Shown in pieces: positions 46,363 to 58,475 of a stretch of 64,000 nucleotides of DNA. Origin of the DNA: Bromus sterilis (lineage: Eukaryota > Streptophyta > Magnoliopsida > Poales > Poaceae); NCBI GenBank assembly GCA_950022295.1, contig OX465598.1, forward strand, positions 2,976,001 to 3,040,000. Reading direction: 5' to 3'. Made by a program: the position numbers and the translations under genes. Numbering within the stretch: position 1 is the stretch's first letter; every line of letters starts with the position of its first letter. The notes beneath the pieces were generated by a model. That model worked only from the letters and a program-made list of their open reading frames with translations, was not told the DNA's origin and did no database searches.

Positions 46363-49043
46363 GTAACAGCTCAAATTTCATAAAAATTAAAAAATTTGTT
46401 TTCGGTGTGAATTGTTTGATTGTCTGATTTGTTTACGGTGTTTGCATCCTCGATTTATTGATCGGCGATTATTTTTCCTCCTCTTTTCTCGTATCGGACG
46501 GAGACCGACCCTCGCCATCCTGACACTCGACCTTTGCGACACCGGGTTTCACCCGATCACTATCGCGAAACCGCACGAGACCAGACGTAGCCAACGGAAC
46601 GAAAAAACTTCGTTTAATAAGTAAACGGGATATTTTTATAGCACGCTGAAAAGTGTTCTCGGAACGGTTCCAACGCGAGGTGAACGCCGCCGGCTCGACA
46701 CGCTGATCACGCAATTCAAAGTTTTACCCGAATCGGAGGTACTGCGGACCCCCGGCGGTCAGAAACGTAAACACCGTGCGCGAGAGAGAAAAACCGGGGA
46801 TGTTTTTGCAAAGTGCCAGCCATCTGGGCTATATAAAGACCACCACACTCCCACCTCCTTCTAGGGTTTCCCTAGCCACAAAATTGCAGCCACCCCCCTC
46901 CACTTTGCCAGATCTGCCCACGGCGATTCTGGCCGTCAGATCGCGAGATCTGCGGCTCAGAAGCCGCCACGTGGCCCTCCTCTCTCCTCCAGCCCGAGCT
47001 CCACGCCGCCTCCATCCCGTGGGCGCCGCCGCCGCACGTCGCCGACCGCCGCGCGCCTCCGGCAGCAAGCCGCGCCGCCGGCCACCTCCTCCCTTCTCCC
47101 CTTCTTCCTCCTCCCTCCCCCTCTCTCACCTCCTCTCCCTTTCTTCCCGCGGGTCCGGCCCGAGCGCCATGGACAGGAGCTTGCCGCCGCCTGCCATTGG
47201 AGGCCTCCCGAGCTCGAGGGCTCACCGCGCCGCCCTCTGGACCGCGCCATTCGGCCGCCCTCCGGCCGCAGCGCCCGTTCTCACCCGCCCGCTGCCGCCT
47301 CGCCTCGCCGGGACCTCGCCGGTGTGACCTCCGGCGCCACCACGGCCACGGCAGCCGCCGCCGCCTGCCTGCCCCGCACGGGAGGAGCCCGAGCGGCTCC
47401 CTCCACCGCTAGCCAGGCCGGCCCAGCGCGCCCGCCTGCCAGCTTGGGCCTCGGCCCAGCAAGGGTGAGGCGCCTCCCTTTTTTCTTTTTTTCTTTTTTT
47501 CTGCTGTTGGGCCCAGTAGCTTTCGGCCCGTTAGACGTTTTTTTTGGTTTAATAAAAATGCAGATTGTATTGTTATTTTGCGTTGCCCGTATCTTTTAGC
47601 TCGTAGCTCGGATCGCGATGCGTAAAACATGAAAATTGCTTAGATTTTTGTGTAGATTAATAAAGTGATGCTTGTTGCCATGTATGACTTTGTTTACATG
47701 TTGTTTACCTGCTAACTACACTGCCTGCCACTGTAAATTGTAATTGCCGTAACTTTTTAACCGTTGCTCCGATTAAAATGTTTCTTATATGTAACTTGAC
47801 TAGACTTTTATGTAGATTGTGTTTATGCTGCTCTTGCTTGCTAATAAAAATAATAAAATTATGTTTAGGGAAGAACAGTACCAAATGCAATAATTATCGT
47901 GGGGTCCGCAATAGTTGCCATGTATTGGTTTTACCCCCCCCCCCCCCCCACTTAAAGTGACTAGATTAGATAGTTTATTTATGCTTCACCTCTTGTAATG
48001 TTTGTGTGCTATGCCATGCTTGAGTGATATGCCATGTTAACAACCTTTGTTGATAACCTATAGCTAAACAACTTGAACCACCGTAAACGTGCGGTATCGT
48101 CGTGTGTGACGAGTACACCACTTAACCTGTTAGTAACCGCTCTCGACGGTAGGTGCGATGTCTCGTGTTGCCCCCTTGTTGATCCTTGCTCGTGATTGCC
48201 TCGTATTAATAGAGCGCTTGCTCGTTGATTGCCTTTTCTAGTGTTTACCTCTTGTGTGCTCCCGCGGATACTCTCGGAGACGTTGCAAGCTTGCGATCAA
48301 CTGCACCTTCGGAACCCAACTTATCAACAGGCAAGGACTATGCATTACTTATGATCCATTCTATTTCAACCAGCGGTTTGCATGCTAGTCTAGGATAGGT
48401 TCGATGTTTGATCCTACCACATGTTTACAGCCTCTTTCAAACCGATACAGCCATGTCCCCTCCCAGCAAACCTTGTACTGCTATGTTACTATTGTTCGTT
48501 GCTCAGCCCCTGCTTAGTATGCATGCTTAGGATGCTACGATGTTACCCTGTTACTCCTTGGTTTGGGATATCACATTATTATATTGTTGTTGATGATATG
48601 ATTATTATAAATGTTGATTATATTCGACGAAGGAGGGAAGGTCTAGGCTATCCCGCCCCGACGCTTTGTTCCATTCGAGTCACCTAGGACCCGAGTTCCG
48701 GGTATTGGTTTTAAGACTGAGCGTGCCTAACCGCGTGCGGGATTTTATGGGGTCCCCTTTTCTTACCTACCTAGCTTCAAACATTTCTCGTGGTGGCCCA
48801 AGCTGATTTACCATTTGAAACCGTGTGTGTGCTGGTCGGCCGCCAGTTGTTTACAAACCACCCCGGACCAGTGAGGATATAGTTCCCTTGCTGGCCCACC
48901 TTGTCCGGCTGAGGACCCAATTTCCCATGTGTGATTAACCGGCTATCCAACGGTAGAGACCGATTCGAGAGCGTGGCTGGCTTTTGAGTTGGGTGTCGAC
49001 TCACCGGGGGCCACCCGGATTTGTTCGTTGTTAGTTAGAGGGA
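46363..49043 (+). mobile_element. Outer Gypsy-like LTR region (continues past the nested element)
   Basis: Starts TGTAACAGCTCAAATTTC, typical of Triticeae Gypsy LTRs. It has a CTATATAAAG TATA box at 46829-46838, followed by GC-rich transcribed-leader-like sequence (46900-47460), then a long AT-rich stretch with a C-run at 47935-47951. It has no gag-pol. At 49043 it is interrupted by the next element, and the sequence resumes at 63971, reaching the window end. The partner LTR is not in view, so family and orientation are provisional. Confidence 0.55.
46829..46838 (+). promoter_or_regulatory. TATA box of the outer LTR
   Basis: CTATATAAAG in the context GGGCTATATAAAGACC, followed about 30 bp later by pyrimidine-rich sequence suited to a start site. 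Confidence 0.6.
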
Positions 49044-50512
49044 TGATGTCTACGCACGCTTCTATTCTTGTAGACTATGTTGGGCCTCCAAGCGCAGAGG
49101 TTTGTAGGACAGCAGCAATTTCCCTCAAGTGGATGACCTAAGGTTTATCAAACTCAGGTAAGTAGAGGTTGAAGATGGTCTCTCTCAAGCAACCCTGCAA
49201 TTAAGATACAAGAAGTCTCTTGTGTCCCCAACACACCTAATACAACTAGAAGTTGTATAGGTGCACTAGTTCGGCGAAGAGATGGTAAAATATGAGTGAT
49301 AGGTGTGGCAAAACAAAGTAATATAAATCTGTAATAAAAAGTGCAGCAAGCAAACAAGTGGTAAACATGAGCACAAACGGTGTAACAATGGTGGAAACAA
49401 GGCCTAGGCTTCATACTTTCACTAGTGGCAACTCTCAACAACATTAACATAATCTAATCACATGATATTTCCCATAAAACATGCAATGGAGACGTACTCG
49501 GAGGTCATTCATTTGTGGTCAAGAGAGGACGAGCATTGTGTAGGGCTACAAAAGCACACCTCAGAGTTCGTAGTTCTCAATCTATGGATTTCCCAATGGA
49601 TTTCCCAATGTCACCGCGGCCATCCAAAGAGAGTACCACAATCACCACAACATATCTAAAGGATAGTCAAAGACAAGCACCAAGAGACTCTCAATCTTCA
49701 ATCCACACACAATAGATAAAATCACTCATGATAATATTCTTCTAACCCATGTCCAATAGACCGTTGTTACCTTGGTGTCGGAGATTATACTAGATAAGAT
49801 CAATTGAGTACATCAATCCAATACATAGAGGAAGGGGAAATATCATGGGATCACCCTAGATTAACATAGCCTATGATCACAACAAAGATCACATCATGGG
49901 AGAGAGAGAAGAACACATAGCTACTGGTAGAAACCTCAGCCCCGAGGGAGAACTACTCCCGCTTCATGGAGGACGAAGCAACGTCGATGGAGATGAATCC
50001 GGGGGCACTTCCCCGTCCCGGCAGGGTGCCGGCACATGAATTTTGTCCCCCCGAAACTTGATGGCGATGGCGGCGGAGATCGGAATTGCTTCTGGAGAAA
50101 AAGGGTCTGGAATCAGGGTTTCCGCGACGGGAGAATAAATAGGGGCCAAAGTAGGGCACCAGGGGGCCCACCAAGGGTCTAGGGCCCCCCTGGCGCTGCC
50201 AACCCCTGGGGTGCGCCACCAGGGCGCCTGGGCCCCTGGTGGTGGCCCTCTGGCCCCACTCAGGTCCTTCCAGAAGGTTCTTCTGCGCTGATTTTTTATC
50301 TGATTTTTCCCGAATTTTTGGAGCACTTTTTATATGGGGGAAAACTGAAATAGAAAAACAGCAGAAAACAGGAACTGGCACTGTGGTGCACTGAGTTAAT
50401 AGGTTAGTAGAAATATGATCAAAAGTGTATGAAAGTGTATCTAGATCATAGCAATATCACACAAAACATGCATGGAGCAAGCAGAAATTATAGATACGTT
50501 TTGGACGTATCA
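49044..50512 (-). repeat. LTR of the Gypsy-type element (3' LTR on the minus strand)
   Basis: 1,469 bp, TG...CA ends. By eye it is highly similar to the other LTR, with substitutions and a few small indels (for example an extra GGATTTCCCAAT copy near 49595). Confidence 0.9.
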
Positions 50513-53500
50513 ACATCCCCAAGCTTAATTCCTGCTCGTCCTCGAGTAGGTAAATGATAACAGCATAATTTCTATGGTGACATGCTAGCAACCATATAAG
50601 AACTTTGCAAAGTAAAGCAATCAAGGTTAGAGATTCAATTCAAGTCATAACATTCAAGAGTCTATATTAGCATTGAAACAAGTAACAAAAGAACATTAGG
50701 TGCAAGAGCTCTCGCTGTCCGTGACTCGAATGTCTCCAAATGGTGTTTGCGTGCAAGAAGGGGGATAGGGAATACGACAAAAACATTTATTTGTTGAGAA
50801 CTCAATCTACTAAAGTTTCACACTTGGTCCTTTTCTGGGATCTTATCTTGACTCGTCCCCAAACCACTAGCCAGGTACAAGTCAATTTGATCCACTCCTT
50901 TTTCAATATTTTGAGCACTAATGCAATGGATGAGCGTAAGCACAAGAGTTGACACTTAGGATGGCAAAGAGAGAGGAGGACGGAGGAGGAAGACAAAAAA
51001 GAATGAGAAAGGCTCACATCAATGAGGACAATCATAGGCAAGAGATGTCAAATGATAGATATGATGTGAGGAGTAGGGATTGCCATGCAACGGATGCACA
51101 TACGAGCTAAGAAGCTCTCCAATGGAACTACTGGGGGTGCATCTAACTTGCTCGCTCATGAAGACCTAGAGCTCGTTTGAGGAGGCTCATCCTTGGAATA
51201 TGCAAGCCAAGTTCTATAGTGTGAAGGTCCCCACATAGCTATATGCATAATGATCATGTCTATGGAGTACAAGGATATAAAGGGAGTACTAGTGTGGATC
51301 TCTCAAAAGGATAGTAGTGTTGCCCCTTTCTCTCTTTTTATTTCTTTTTTCTATTTATTTGTATTTTTTTGTGGCCTCAATGGCTCTTTCTATTTAACTC
51401 TCATTTTTCCTCTTTGGGATCTTTTATTGTGTTCACTTTGAGATCTTTTCCTCACTTAAGGGCAACACTCTATTTTACAAGAAGGTAAAGGAGATCTTTC
51501 ACACTTTACAAGGTACTCAAAATCATAAAGAAGATGTAACTATCATGATGTATGCAATGTATGTTGTTGCTAGTGTAGCAGGAACATGTATGAAATGAAG
51601 ATCAAGTCATGAAGAGGTGGATGTTGCATGGCAATATATCTCGGAAAGGATATGGAAATGACTTGATAGGTAGGTATGGTGGCAGTTTTGAGGAAAGATA
51701 TAAGGAGGTTTATGATGACAGAGCGTACCATGCCAAGGGTTTGGATGTACCGGCGAAGCTGGACACCAACTCTCGGAGTGAGAAGAAGGCAATGCACGGC
51801 ACGGGAGAGGCTAGCAAAATATGGGAAGGTGGAAGTGTCAACTTTCAATACTTACATTAGTCTGAAGAACTCATGCACTTATTATCGGTAACTCTCAATC
51901 TAATAAGGAGGTTCACAAAGAGACAAGTACCCCGAGGAGGAGTGTATGGGGTTTGGTTATCCTTGCGCATCCTCGACTCATGGTACGTGAGTGTACTCTA
52001 ATATTCGATCCCTCCAAAGATTAGTGATCCATCTAGTAGCTAGAGTTCTCAACTAGTTTTGTAGGTTTTGAAAATACACACGGATTGCCCAAAATACGAC
52101 ACCTATCACTAATAGGCTAGAGCTCTTGACACCAAAAGTTCAGACATTACTCACATCAATACCTCAAAACTATTGCAAGTTACTACTAGAATTAAATAGC
52201 AACCTCAATTACCTACTTTCAAGACAAGACACTACTCAGTGCAACAACCAACTCTCTTTAACAAGATAAACATGAAAACTAAAAAGAGTTCCAGCAACAA
52301 ACTAAACAAAATCCAGGGCTCTTGCTAAAGACAAACTAAGACTAAAACTAAACATGGCAGCAGCTACGAAAAGATAAAGAACACACAACAGCAAAAAGAT
52401 AGACATGAAAAATTCTATGATGTGTTCTAGATTTTGAAAGTGGAGCGTGTTTCTCTCCCACACAAAGTAAGACAGGATCTAACTTGTTATGAACAGCAAG
52501 CAAAGCTAAATAAAACTAAAAATAAAACCTAAGAGCGAGACGCTCCAAGCATAGCACATAACGCATGAAGTGATAAAAATATAGTGAGACGAAGGACGAA
52601 CTGATGATTGTTGATGGAGAAGGGGATGCACGGGGGCATCCCCAAGCTTAGACGCTTGAGTCTCCTTGAATATTTGTTGGGGATGCATGGGGGCATCCCC
52701 AAGCTTGAGCGTTTGACACTCCCGAATCTTCTTTCATCATCTTCCATCGCACACTTGAAAACTCCCTTCATACATAACTCATCATAAGCTGATTAGAGAG
52801 GTTAGTACCCTTAATAAATAATTTTTTCCTACTGGATATAAAGATATTCTTGAAGAGCTACTGTTTCCCAAGATTGCAAAAAGGTTTTTGCATAGAAAAA
52901 GCAAGCTTAAGGTTTGCAAAAGTTAGGAGAGACAAAACGTGTTAGAATCTGTGAAAAACAGAACATCAGGTAGTAAAGAATTTTTTAGGGGTACTTCTGC
53001 AACTCAAATAAAAAAACTCAGAACATAAGAAAGTTCCGTGATTGTATAGATCACACTGTGTAAAAAATTCAGCGCAAAAAGATGAACTGAGATTTTTCTA
53101 TGAATTTTCCCGTCACGAGGACAGAATCTGTTTTCTGGACAGCATGTCACAACTTTCACTTCCCTTGTCATATGAGGCTATAATTGGCACAAAGCTTGAA
53201 AAGTAAAGATACAATGATGTTGCTACAGTAGTAATAATCATCAAGACCACTAAAAACAGAAGAAAAACAAAAAGGAAATCATAAATTCGTTGCGGACTGC
53301 CTCCCGAAAACGCTTCTTTAAAGCCATTAGTTAGGCTTAAGATTTTAGTGATGATCTCGTAGGAATAAGAGTTGAAGAACAAAAGAGAGCATCAAGAAGC
53401 AAATATCAAACACATTTAAGTCTAACATGCTTCCTATGCAAAGGGATCTTATAGAAGAATAACTCATTGAAGCATAAAGATATTAGCATAGGAAGGCAAA

Positions 53501-53521
53501 TAAAGTGCAACTTCAAAACTT
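50513..53521. other. Interior of the Gypsy-type element, non-coding
   Basis: No polyprotein domain on either strand. It contains a duplicated GGGGGCATCCCCAAGCTT motif (52632-52650 and 52687-52705), also present next to the LTR at 50514, and pyrimidine-rich tracts around 51325-51440. Confidence 0.7.
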
Positions 53522-54097
53522 TCAACATAAAGGAGGGAATTTGATATTATTGAAATATTTATGAGCATATGTTCCCCTCTCATAATAATTTTCAATGGGA
53601 TCATGAATAAACTCAACAATATAAGTATCACATAAAACTTTCTTATCATGATCCACAAGCATAGAAAATTTGTTACTCCCCACATAAGCAAAATCCTTCT
53701 CATTAGTAATAGTGGGAGCAAACTCAAGAAAATAGATATCACATGAATCATTCTTATCATGATACACTTGCAAACATTTATTCTTTATAGCATAAGTGTC
53801 ATCACAATAATCATCATAGATAGGAGGCAAAGTATCATCAAAATAAATTTCCTCATCAAAAATTGGGGGGCTAAAAAGATCATCTTCATAAAACGTAGCA
53901 TCCCCAAGCTTATAACTTTGCATATAATTAGCATCAAAGGTATTCAGAGAAGATATACTAGTAACATTGCTACTAACATGAGTGTTGTGCAAATAATGAA
54001 GCTCCATAGGCTTTTTGATTTTCTCTTCAAACACTTCATGTCCCAACTCAAAGTAAAGCTCATAAAGCTCTCTCATAATATTTTTGTTGTTTTCCAT
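53522..54097 (-). CDS. 191-residue element-encoded protein of unknown function
   Basis: An intact frame starts MENNKNIMRELYELYFELG about 90 nt inside the primer site on the minus strand, where gag normally begins. It is acidic and rich in Tyr and Asp (FYEDDLFSPPIFDEEIYFDD), with no zinc knuckle, protease or other domain that I recognise and no membrane segment. Similar frames are frequent in Triticeae sequence, which is consistent with an element-borne gene, but I can give no function. Confidence 0.5.
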   Translation of the reverse strand: MENNKNIMRELYELYFELGHEVFEEKIKKPMELHYLHNTHVSSNVTSISSLNTFDANYMQSYKLGDATFYEDDLFSPPIFDEEIYFDDTLPPIYDDYCDDTYAIKNKCLQVYHDKNDSCDIYFLEFAPTITNEKDFAYVGSNKFSMLVDHDKKVLCDTYIVEFIHDPIENYYERGTYAHKYFNNIKFPPLC

Positions 54098-54183
54098 AAA
54101 GCCTAACTAGTGAAAAATAAAAACAAGAACCGAAAAGATTTAATTGCAAGATCTAAAGATATATCTTCAACGCTTACCTTCCT

Positions 54184-54196
54184 GGCAACGGCGCCA
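54184..54196 (-). other. Primer-binding site of the Gypsy-type element
   Basis: The minus strand reads TGGCGCCGTTGCC about 10 nt from the LTR boundary at 54206, in the position and style of a Gypsy primer-binding site. It confirms minus-strand orientation. Confidence 0.7.
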
Positions 54197-55414
54197 GAAA
54201 TAGCTTGATGTCTACGCACGCTTCTATTCTTGTAGACTATGTTGGGCCTCCAAGCGCAGAGGTTTGTAGGACAGCAGCAATTTCCCTCAAGTGGATGACC
54301 TAAGGTTTATCGAACTCAGGGAAGTAGAGGTTGAAGATGGTCTCTCTCAAGCAATTAAGATACAAGAAGTCTCTTGTGTCCCCAACACACCTAATACAAC
54401 TAGGAGTTCTATAGGTGCACTAGTTCGGCGAAGAGATGGTAAAATATGGGTGATAGGTGTGGCAAAACAAAGTAATATAAATCTGTAATAAAAAGTGCAG
54501 CAAGCAAACAAGTGGTAAACGTGAGCACAAACGGTGTAACAATGGTGGAAACAAGGCCTAGGCTTCATACTTTCACTAGTGGCAACTCTCAACAACATTA
54601 ACATAATCTAATCACATGATATTTCCCATAAAACATGCAATGGAGACGTACTCGGAGGTCATTCCTTTGTGGTCAAGACAGGACGCGAATTGTGTAGGGC
54701 TACAAAAGCACACCTCAGAGTTCGTAGTTCTCAATCAATGGATTTCCCAATGTCACCGCGGCCATCCAAAGAGAGTACCACAATCACCACAACATATCTA
54801 AAGGATAGTCAAAGACAAGCACCAAGAGACTCTCAATCTTCAATCCACACACAAAACAGGAAATCACTCATGATAATATTCTTCTAACCCATGTCCAATA
54901 GACCGCTGTTACCTTGGTCTCGGAGATTATACTAGATAAGATCAATTGAGTACATCAATCCAATACATAGAGGAAGGGGAAATATCATGGGATCACCCTA
55001 GATTAACATAGCCTATGATCACAACAAAGATCACATCATGGGAGAGAGAGAAGAACACGTAGCTACTGGTAGAAACCTTAGCCCCGAGGGAGAACTACTC
55101 CCGCTTCATGGAGGAGGAAGCAACGTCGATGGAGATGAATCCGGGGGTACTTCCCCGTCCCGGCAGGGTGCCGGCACAGGAATTCTGTCCCCCCCCCCCC
55201 CGAAACTTGATGGCGATGGCGGCGGAGATATGAATTGCTTCTGGAGAAAAATGGTCTGGAATCAGGGGTTCCGCGACGGGAGAATAAATAGGGGCCAAAG
55301 TAGGGCACCGGGGGGGCCACCAGGGGTCCAGGCGCCCCCCTGGCGCGGCTAACCCCTGGGGCGCGCCACCAGGGCGCCTGGGCCCCTGGTGGTGGCCCTC
55401 TGGCCCCACTCAGG

Positions 55415-57205
55415 TGTTGGGGTTCGGGGCAGAAAACACAAATTTTTCATAACCTACGAGACCCATACCCAAGACCTATGTTATGGCGATGTAAGTAACA
55501 GACAAAAATAGATCACATACCAGTATGTAGTCCGTTAAGCGGGAAACGCTCCCGCATGAACGTGGTTGGTATACTCGTACCGGCAATCCCCGATGCCGCG
55601 CAGATCTACGATGACTCCTGTAGCCATCCGATCCTTGTAGACCGATGACGGGATTACGTCCCCGTCGGAACGTTGCTGATGAAGACCTCGCGATACGACC
55701 ACGACGATGAAGTAGCACCACAAGTGTAGTGCCTCGCGGTATTATACACATACAGTATACCCGACGTCCCTCCGGGCTCCGACCCAGTAGAGCAGCGGAA
55801 AGAAGATGGATTCGGATCCCGATTCCAGCAGCATGACGGCGTGCGTATAGTGGAGAAATCCCCAACCAAGTGTAGACTCCAAACAAGGGGAGTCCACTCG
55901 AGGAAGGAGAAAGGAGGGAGAGAGAGATGAGAGAAACTTGTCTCAAATCAATTTTTATAAAGAAAAAAGGGCACCCTACCCCTCCTTATATAGGCCAAGG
56001 AGGGGTGCCACCCCCCCCTCCACTTCCGGGGTGGGACTAATCCCAAGGGAGGGGGGTTTTGGCGCAGCCCTAGGGGGGTGGGCCCCTCTATGGCGCCATG
56101 GCCCTTGGGGGAGGACTGCCTCTCCCCCTAATGGGCCCTATGAGGCCCATATGCCTTTTCTTCCAATTTTAATTATATTTAAATACATTTTAATATTTCA
56201 TTCAGATAATTAAATAATAAACATCTATTAAACATTATTAAATATATTTTGAACCTTTCAAAATACCCGGAACAACTACCGGCCTTCATCGGAACAATTC
56301 CGGTGTTCTCTCCAATTTCTCCGGTGATCCCGAATCAATCCTTACTGCGTCGAGTACCCTTAAGTGTAACACCCTACGGTCCGGGAAACAGCAGACATGA
56401 TCGAGACAATTCTCATTGATCAATGACTAATCAATTGGACCCGGTTACAATCCTTGATAGCCCCTGCGCTTCCATCGAATGAACTTCAATCGTTGTTGGA
56501 TCCGTTAACCGTGTGCATGTTCCCTTTGTCCTGTGGTACTTTGCTTGTCCGAGGTTTGATCATCGGTATCCAATATACCTAGTTCGTCCTCGTTCTCAAC
56601 AAACAAGTTTACGCGTTCCCGTGATATTACAACTCCGTGACCTAGTCACACGTTTGCAAACTTTATGATGCAATATCACCGAGTGGGCCCAGAGTACCTA
56701 TCCATCACACGGATGGACAAATCCCGCTTTGATCTATTTGCATACTCATCAACATATCTATTCGGAATACCTAAAGTACTCCTTTATGGCCAGCATATTT
56801 CAGTCAGGCGGTGGGTAGAAAATCAAGGCATCCTAATAGACAGTAATTACGTATGATCATTACGGTCTAAGGATCTGGTCACTACGTTATAGTTATCGCA
56901 ATGTCGAACTATGTGACTTGATCACATCGCAACACTTCTGGTGGGTGTATGTCCATCATATCATTATCCAATGATACGACTCCATTGTCAACAGACGCCA
57001 TTGTCTCATGATCAAGAAACCTTGATCATTAATCGCCCAATGGACTAGTATACTAGGGTTGACTAGGGACCTGGTTGTTTGTATACCACACCTGTATTAA
57101 TGTTTCCGCTTAATACAGTTATAGCATAGTATCAAACGTATTATGAACTAATGGAATATGCTCGATAAAACATATTTTATTTGCCTCTAGGGCACATTCC
57201 CAACA
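55415..57205 (-). repeat. LTR (3' LTR on the minus strand) of the Copia element
   Basis: 1,791 bp. Differs from the other LTR by roughly 27 single-base changes and a C-run length difference, counted by eye. Confidence 0.93.
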
Positions 57206-58184
57206 GTCTCCCACTTGCACTAGAGTATAAATAATCTAGTTGCATTTTCTCTGGATCATAACTCCTTATTGATCATGCTTGCCCGTGGAAGAGGTTGTAT
57301 CAACGGTCTGGGTACCATTCAGAACCGTATGTCCTTTTGCAAATCATAATATCACCTAATTTGACATTCCTTCATTATCCACTATAATGATGAGGTATAT
57401 ATATTTGGCGGTGAAGTGAGACTTCGTTTGCTATGTCATAGCAATGACATCCGGTGGGTCACGCGGACTTTCCCATGGTCATGCACACTTGAAACTCACT
57501 CAATCAGAAGTCGAACTTCTTAAGCCATAATATAACTCCTGCTACTTCTAAAGCAGCCACATCAATGTAGATTCAATCCTTAGTGCATTGTATGCAACTT
57601 TGATGTCTAACCATGTTTATTTCAACTTAGGCATTCATTAGTATGATATCTCAATTTTCTAGGTTAGTGTCAAAACTTGAACCAGCATAACATTTATGGT
57701 CAAGTCCACTATCCTCTACAAATTTGAGATGTATCCTCAGTTCTCTTCAGACACTAAAGGATAAACTTAACTCTTTGTTCAATGATTTACTCATAAATCA
57801 TATCACAACATGTTCTTACTACTAAGAACTTGGGTCACATTACGTCGAGTACATAGCTCTGGTTTTATATGAAAGAACCTATGACAAAGGCATAGAGGAT
57901 CCAACACATCCATTTCTTTCATTAACCATTAACCATTATTCTTGCACTGAGATTAACTCAACACTTCTCTTGGATATACAAGTAAGGACCACTTCTTGAC
58001 TTGTCCCATTCTGAACTCCTTCAGAATCTTATCCAGGAAAGTATTACGACTCAATGTTGTTAAACACATATCTACCTTAATAGATCTTCAATGCTTAATA
58101 CTTCTTCATCTTCATTTATGAAAGATTCAAATAATCATTAACACCAACTGCACCATTCATAATATGTTATCCATATATGAGAAT

Positions 58185-58475
58185 GTTATCATGCTCCCAC
58201 TCAAATATGTCATGCACATATTAAGTTATAGGATAACACTCATATTGCTCCCACTCAAATATGTCGGCCACATATAAGACAAGGATAACATCCACATGGC
58301 TCCCACTTAGATATGTCAGACACATATTAAGTTCAGGATACTAACCACATGGCTCATACTCAAATATGTCATTTACATATAAGTCTAGGATAATACTCCC
58401 ATAGCTCCCACTCAAAATATGTCGTCTACATATTAAGTTCCAGGAAACTATTCAGTTCCCACTTAGTTTCATGCA
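58185..58475. repeat. Tandem repeat, about 53-bp unit, 5-6 copies
   Basis: GCTCCCACTCAAATATGTC followed by ACATATTAAGTT and AGGATAA recurs near 58194, 58248, 58301, 58353 and 58405, with a partial sixth copy near 58457. On the minus strand each unit carries GAGTGGGAGC, close to the element's own purine tract. Confidence 0.85.

Noticed and set aside
46776..47327. 183-residue frame in the GC-rich leader of the outer LTR
   Set aside because: Pro/Arg/Ser-rich composition without motifs, following an LTR TATA box. It probably reflects leader composition.
53113..53382. Minus-strand 89-residue frame with a hydrophobic stretch that looks like a membrane helix
   Set aside because: It lies in T-rich non-coding sequence of the Gypsy-type element. 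The hydrophobic run follows from TTT/CTT-rich composition and the frame starts without good context.
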